From Anarhynchus alexandrinus (taxonomy: Eukaryota; Chordata; Aves; Charadriiformes; Charadriidae), in assembly GCA_008711295.1 (NCBI GenBank), contig VUYV01000155.1, forward strand, positions 598,548 to 662,547: DNA of 64,000 nt, read 5' to 3'. The notes under the pieces are model-generated. The model did no database searches, was not told the DNA's origin, and saw only the letters and a program-made list of their open reading frames with translations. A program made the position numbers and the translations under genes. Shown here one piece after another: positions 59,506-64,000 of this stretch. The first letter of the stretch is position 1, and each line of letters opens with the position of its first letter.

Positions 59506-60751
59506 CATCCTGCCTTCACGAAAAACAGCAGTGATACTCTTTGGAAAGCTTTCATGAAATATACCACATTAATTCACCAGATTATTTTTTTTTTCCAAAA
59601 ACATTCTGTACAGCTGCACATGATTTTGTTTCACTTATTGACTTCCAGCAGAAATACCAATAAAATGTCTCATTTTTTACCATACAGGGGTACAGGCTCA
59701 GCTCCACAAAAGCACTTAAGAGTGGTAATACTGGTTGTTCCCAAAGATAACTTTTAGTGAGTCACCTTCAGGAGTAGAATTTGCTTGTCATTGCAAGGTG
59801 GGCTGCTGAGATCCTGATATTATTCAAAGGCAGAGCTGGGCATGTAGAACTGGGATTCACAGACACAAGCAAGCTGAGTAGGAAGGTAGCCAATAAAGGG
59901 ACACATGTTTCTACAGGTCTGTTTCTCCCAGGTTTACAAACCTGTCTGAGATCAGGATTCTTAGCCTAAAGCATCTCCTGGGTTTAGACACATAAGTCAT
60001 CCACTTAGGGAAAGACTTTGAAGTATATAAAACCCAATTATGTCTTCCAAATAGGGAAAAAAAAAAAAGAAAAGAAAAAAACAGATTTAATCTACTATGC
60101 TAGAGACAAAGATAACATCCATCCTCCACTAAGAAGGATGAAGTTAAACATTCAGGCTTCACAGAGACAAAGAAAATGAAATTGAGTCTGTACATGAGTG
60201 ATGAGGGCACTCATCTGGGAGAGAACAGTCATTGCCTTGTTTATGAATGCTGTTCAATGAAGGTTTAATACAAAATGTCTTAGCAGGCCTAAAAGCAGGG
60301 ACTCTTCAGAGCTGACTGTCCTTATTAAGGAATTATACAGTCTTTCTCTTTCTCTGATCCCATGTTCTCCTATTGATGATTCATTTTGTATATATAATAT
60401 TTTAAAATGTAATCGCATAATTGTATAATGTATAAAATGTTATTAAATATAAAGATAAATATAACATATAACAGAATATATATTTTATATCTATGTATAT
60501 CATTGTAAATTCCACCACGCACATCAGATGTTTCTTTGAATCTGGACTATGTGGTTTAAAGCCAAAGACATATTTCCAGCATCTGTAGCTTATTTTCTTA
60601 CAGTATTGAATTTCTGTTCATTGGTGAAAGAAGTGCCTTCACATTTAAGTGAATGCAATGAAAATGAAGGTTGCTCATCTTCTAGTTGAAACTGCTGTTA
60701 GAAATTCTATTTAATTCTTTTGAGGCATATCTTTGCCCAAAGAAACCATAC
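59506..60751. other. Unique stretch with AT-rich tract
   Basis: An A-rich tract lies at 60055-60082 and a strongly AT-rich stretch at 60385-60505. No gene is supported. Confidence 0.4.
60385..60505. repeat. AT-rich low-complexity stretch
   Basis: About 120 bp consist almost only of A and T (TTTTGTATATATAATATTTT, TATAAAATGTTATTAAATAT, AACAGAATATATATTTTATA). Confidence 0.85.
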
Positions 60752-60857
60752 AAAGTTTGTAAACCATATATGGTGCATGCCATGCCCTTCGAATGCCTCT
60801 GGGGGCCATGAGGATGCTCAATTCCTGGTAGAGGCACTATCAAAACTTCTGCCACAA
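60752..60857 (-). CDS. Candidate coding exon with strong acceptor (unidentified gene)
   Basis: On the minus strand a pyrimidine-rich acceptor (GTGTTTTTCTTTATACAG) is followed by an open frame reading VAEVLIVPLPGIEHPHGPQR, then HSKGMACTIYG. The donor could be ACTTT|GTATGG (60752, used here) or TATATG|GTTTAC (60765); both are sub-optimal. Either choice can be phased with one of the possible starts of the candidate exon at 58853. No family is recognised, and chance cannot be excluded. Confidence 0.25.
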
Positions 60858-63049
60858 CTGTATAAAGAAAAACACAAATCATCCAATTCTAAATTGTGAA
60901 AAGCTTTTCTATTCAACAATGAAAGTTTTTTGTGGCTTTTTCTTTAAAAGGTTCCAGTTCCATAAGTCTCCTGCTGAAACTGAAATCAAAACTTTTTACT
61001 ATGGTTAGACAATATTTTTCTGTCTTCTAGATCAAATTCTTTACATAGTCAAAAGCATGGACATTCAAGTAAGGCCAGCTAGACCATAATCATTCTTCTG
61101 TCCTTTGTTCTGCTTGTTTAGATAGCATAGCCTATTAGACCAAGTCTGTCTCTAATTATTTATTTATGTATACATTTGCTATCCACATAATATGGCTGGA
61201 GACCATACAAATACAGACATATCTTACTTCTTTTCAATGAAAACAAATATGAAAGATTTCTTTATTAAAAAAAAAAAAAAGGTTTTGCTTTTCCACAACC
61301 TAATTAATTTTGTATTTACTACTTGTAACAAGCATTTTTTTTTTTGCCATCTATGCTTGTTGTAAAAGTGACACATTGCCAAATGTGTACTTCATACCAC
61401 ACTTCCATTAAGATTATAGCTGTAGTTAAGAAATTTTGTCATGAATGTAATCTGTGAAGTAGTTATCTAAACTAAATATTTAAGCTTCTTTTTGGCTAGA
61501 TACTGATTTCAATCTAGAGACTGTTTCCAAGAAATATGTTCCATTGATCTGCCAAATTTCCTGATTGCCCACACGGATAAATAACAGGTGTGGCCTTGGG
61601 ACATCAAGAGGAGACATAACTTTGAGTTTGTGAAGCTTTACAGTGCATTGCTGTAACAGAACTGAAGCTTGGAATGAGCTGCATTGGAAACACCTTCACT
61701 TAGAGTCCCCATGTCCAGCAGTAATTATTCCAAATGGCCATAGGGTATAGTTTTTAGCATTAAGCCCACTGGTTGCCTCCCTAAATTCCTTGATCTGTAG
61801 GGCTGTAAACCCAGCCAAGCAAACATAGCAGCAAAGCCATGGTACAAGGTACTCTGCAGGGCCAGATACGGCTACAACAACCTAATCAAGGACAAGATTA
61901 TACAATAGGACTGGAGGAGAAACTGGTATTCAACTAAGTAGATTTGCACTGTTTCTTACAATCTGTCCCTAATTATGGACATAAGTCCATGCTTTGATAT
62001 TCTTCTTAAGGTTTCTATTGTTTGGTTGGTTGTTTGCTTTTTTTTTTAATTACAGGGTTTGTGATGGCCTTATACTTATAAAAAGAAAGTGTTATCAGGC
62101 CCAACTGTTGAATACAAGGTACTCCATAGCCTGATTATGAGGGTCAGAACTGAGGTGCAATGATTCCTAATTGTCTACTGCTATAGGAAAAAAAAATCTC
62201 TTTTTCTATTCCCCTTGAAAAGGCAATTCCCAGAAAGATGGATGTAGGTTTCCTTTCAGGACTTCTTTACCAATTGCCCTTTTAGTAGAAGATGATTGTT
62301 TTTCCATACTTGACAACAAAAACATTTTCATTTGCGAATTTACGTTATTTTTGCTCTTAAATTTGTATCTAAACCTTCTTTTCTTTGGAAAAGTCTTTAG
62401 GTTGGAATTTCCTTCTTTTGCATTTGCATTTTTAGCATGCAGGGCAGAGGATAAAAGGGAACTTTATTTGAATGAAGGGGATTTTTCTCATTCTGATAAA
62501 AGTATGTAGCCTCAGGTGAAGAAAGAGGGATGAGAAAGACACAATTCTTCATGTGGTTAATGGTGAAAGAGGAACATGCACTGGGTTCTAGATCTAGTCC
62601 TAGAATTTGAAAAGCTGAGAAAGGGAGTACATGGAACTAACCCTCAAGGCAAGCATTGGGAGGCCTGAAGGGTAGTTGCCCTCTTTGACTTTTGGGTACC
62701 ACACACCATCACTAACAGGTTCTTAAGGAAGCAATAATGACCTGAAAAACTCACACGTATAGCTTTTAGATACTTTACAAGTTGGCCCATATGAAGAGCT
62801 AAGTTTGTTTCAAATTCTTGAAAAAAATATTTCTCTCCATGTTTGAAACATACAGCAAAAAAAACTAGGAGAAATCAAATGCCTTTTTTCAAGGGACATG
62901 TTATCAACTAGTAAATGAGAAGAAAAATCTGGCACATCCAGGACATCAAGGTTACGCTGCTCCAGTGTTAAGGAAACAGAGACAAGGGGTTTCAGCCTGT
63001 GGAAAGAAGAGTCAGTGGCCATCTAGCAGCAGCTGACAATACATTGAGA
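60858..63049. other. Unique stretch
   Basis: Simple A and T runs lie at 61266-61280 and 61337-61346. A minus-strand acceptor-like CTCTTCTTTCCACAG ends next to 62996 and opens a frame reading LKPLVSVSLTLEQRNLDVLD. No good donor follows, so I do not call it. Confidence 0.4.
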
Positions 63050-63990
63050 GTCTCTGTACTGCCTAAGTCACCACAGCAGCGGGAGGACAGTCGAGCGTAT
63101 TGCTGATGCCTGTATCATGCAGTTGAACATGGGTAACAAACTGTTCCAAGTGGAAGTTACTGGAGTTCTGCAACATGCAGGCATCACACACAGTCAGGCT
63201 GACTTAGTGTTCATGAAGATCCCATGGTGATGAATAAGATCTTGCAGTATTATGGAATAATATTTTCTCTGACTGTAATATTCTTAAAACCTATCCAATG
63301 GACTACATATTGGTCTGTGCGTCAGCAACACTGGAACATTTGGGCATGGCATTCCTTCTGAACACCACTGTGTTTTGCAGTTGTTGCAAAGTGCGGCCAG
63401 TTTGTAGGGACCTGACTGCGTAGTGTTTTGTACATGGCACATTACAAAGGATTTGCATGTGCTGAAATATGGCATAGTTTTGTTCAGTCTGAAACATTCA
63501 GCTTCCATCTACTTCTGCACCCAGAAATGCTTAAGATGCCATCTATTTGTGTTTCAACAAAAATTTATGTTGAAACACAAATATGACCTCAGTTATGTCT
63601 GGCAGTCAGGGTGGCTCCACCAACAACATGATCACGGGAGCATCAGAGAGCCTCGGTACAGTGATTCTGAGTGACAACAGATTGTAGGATCTCTGTACAT
63701 TTTCAATGAAGTAGATGGTGGCTACTGAGAAGAGGTCTCAGGCTAGTGCCTGTGGTGACAATATTGACCACAATATGAATAGCCACCTTATCCTGCAATC
63801 AGTACTGGCCACACAGTAGTGGGTGTAATTTTATTGCACAGACATTTGTTGAGACTGATCCCCCTCTGTTCCTTTTTCACTTCCTGTGGAGAAACTTAAT
63901 GCCTGTTTTCATAGCTTAGATACTAGTGCTGACATCCAGTCTTCACAAAGATTATTGCCAGAGTCAATACAGGAAGTGTGCTTGTGTATG
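63050..63990. other. Unassigned block with relatively many CpG sites
   Basis: Compared with its surroundings this stretch holds more CpG (GCGGGAGGACAGTCGAGCGT, GTCTGTGCGTCAGC, GTGCGGCCAG, GATCACGGGAGCATC, CTCGGTACAG) and broken open frames, for example plus-strand GRTVERIADACIMQLNMGNK then LFQVEVTGVLQHAGITHSQA ending at a TGA at 63228. It looks like a young insertion or a decayed gene copy, but I match it to no family. It contains the 16-bp inverted repeat at 63544-63583. Confidence 0.35.
63544..63583. repeat. 16-bp perfect inverted repeat with 8-nt loop
   Basis: TATTTGTGTTTCAACA (63544-63559) and TGTTGAAACACAAATA (63568-63583) are exact reverse complements around AAAATTTA. Confidence 0.95.
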
Positions 63991-64000
63991 AGAAGAAATA

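Noticed and set aside
1..64000. tRNA, rRNA, CRISPR arrays, bacterial operons or phage genes
   Set aside because: No cloverleaf with A/B boxes, no rRNA core sequence, no regularly spaced identical repeats with unique spacers, and no gene-dense coding layout were seen.

Overview
The window looks like AT-rich, gene-poor nuclear DNA from a bird. The main evidence is about a dozen CR1 LINE copies in both orientations. Most are 5'-truncated, and several end in the avian CR1 tail built on repeated ATTCTATG-type octamers. There is also one solo LTR of a type I know from endogenous retroviruses widespread in Neoaves. The rest is microsatellites and A/T tracts, with no bacterial, phage, CRISPR, rRNA or tRNA signal. 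I cannot name the species. The sequence reads as intergenic or long-intron DNA, and no complete protein-coding gene of the host is recognisable.

Layout. 1-2069: unique DNA with a possible last exon plus poly(A) signal on the minus strand at 230-443. 2070-3128: a minus-strand CR1 carrying reverse-transcriptase (RT) sequence, with a fold-back at its 5' junction. 3129-18771: unique DNA with decayed CR1 pieces at about 10100-10435, 11970-12530, 16748-16826 and 17112-17665. 18772-20625: the longest CR1 (minus), dead in the RT active site. 21690-24020: a 17-bp minisatellite, a solo LTR (21755-22336), and a degenerate tandem array whose units each carry a decayed run of telomere-like CCCTAA hexamers. 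24020-45039: mostly unique DNA with five more CR1 copies. 45040-45807: the youngest-looking CR1, open through the RT core but cut off exactly at the only ambiguous base (N, 45808). 45809-64000: unique DNA with old amniote repeat relics (55015-55310, 59100-59505), several exon-like segments on the minus strand (53879-60857), and an unassigned CpG-bearing block near the right edge that contains a 16-bp perfect inverted repeat.

Working together. The only recognisable 'genes' are CR1 ORF2 fragments (reverse transcriptase and the C-terminal region), all truncated or broken and none autonomous. The minus-strand exon-like segments could belong to one gene spanning the window: two adjacent ones have matching splice phases, but pseudo-exons are common in such DNA, so confidence is low. 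I found no convincing new molecular system. The most unusual structure is the telomere-motif tandem array beside the solo LTR.
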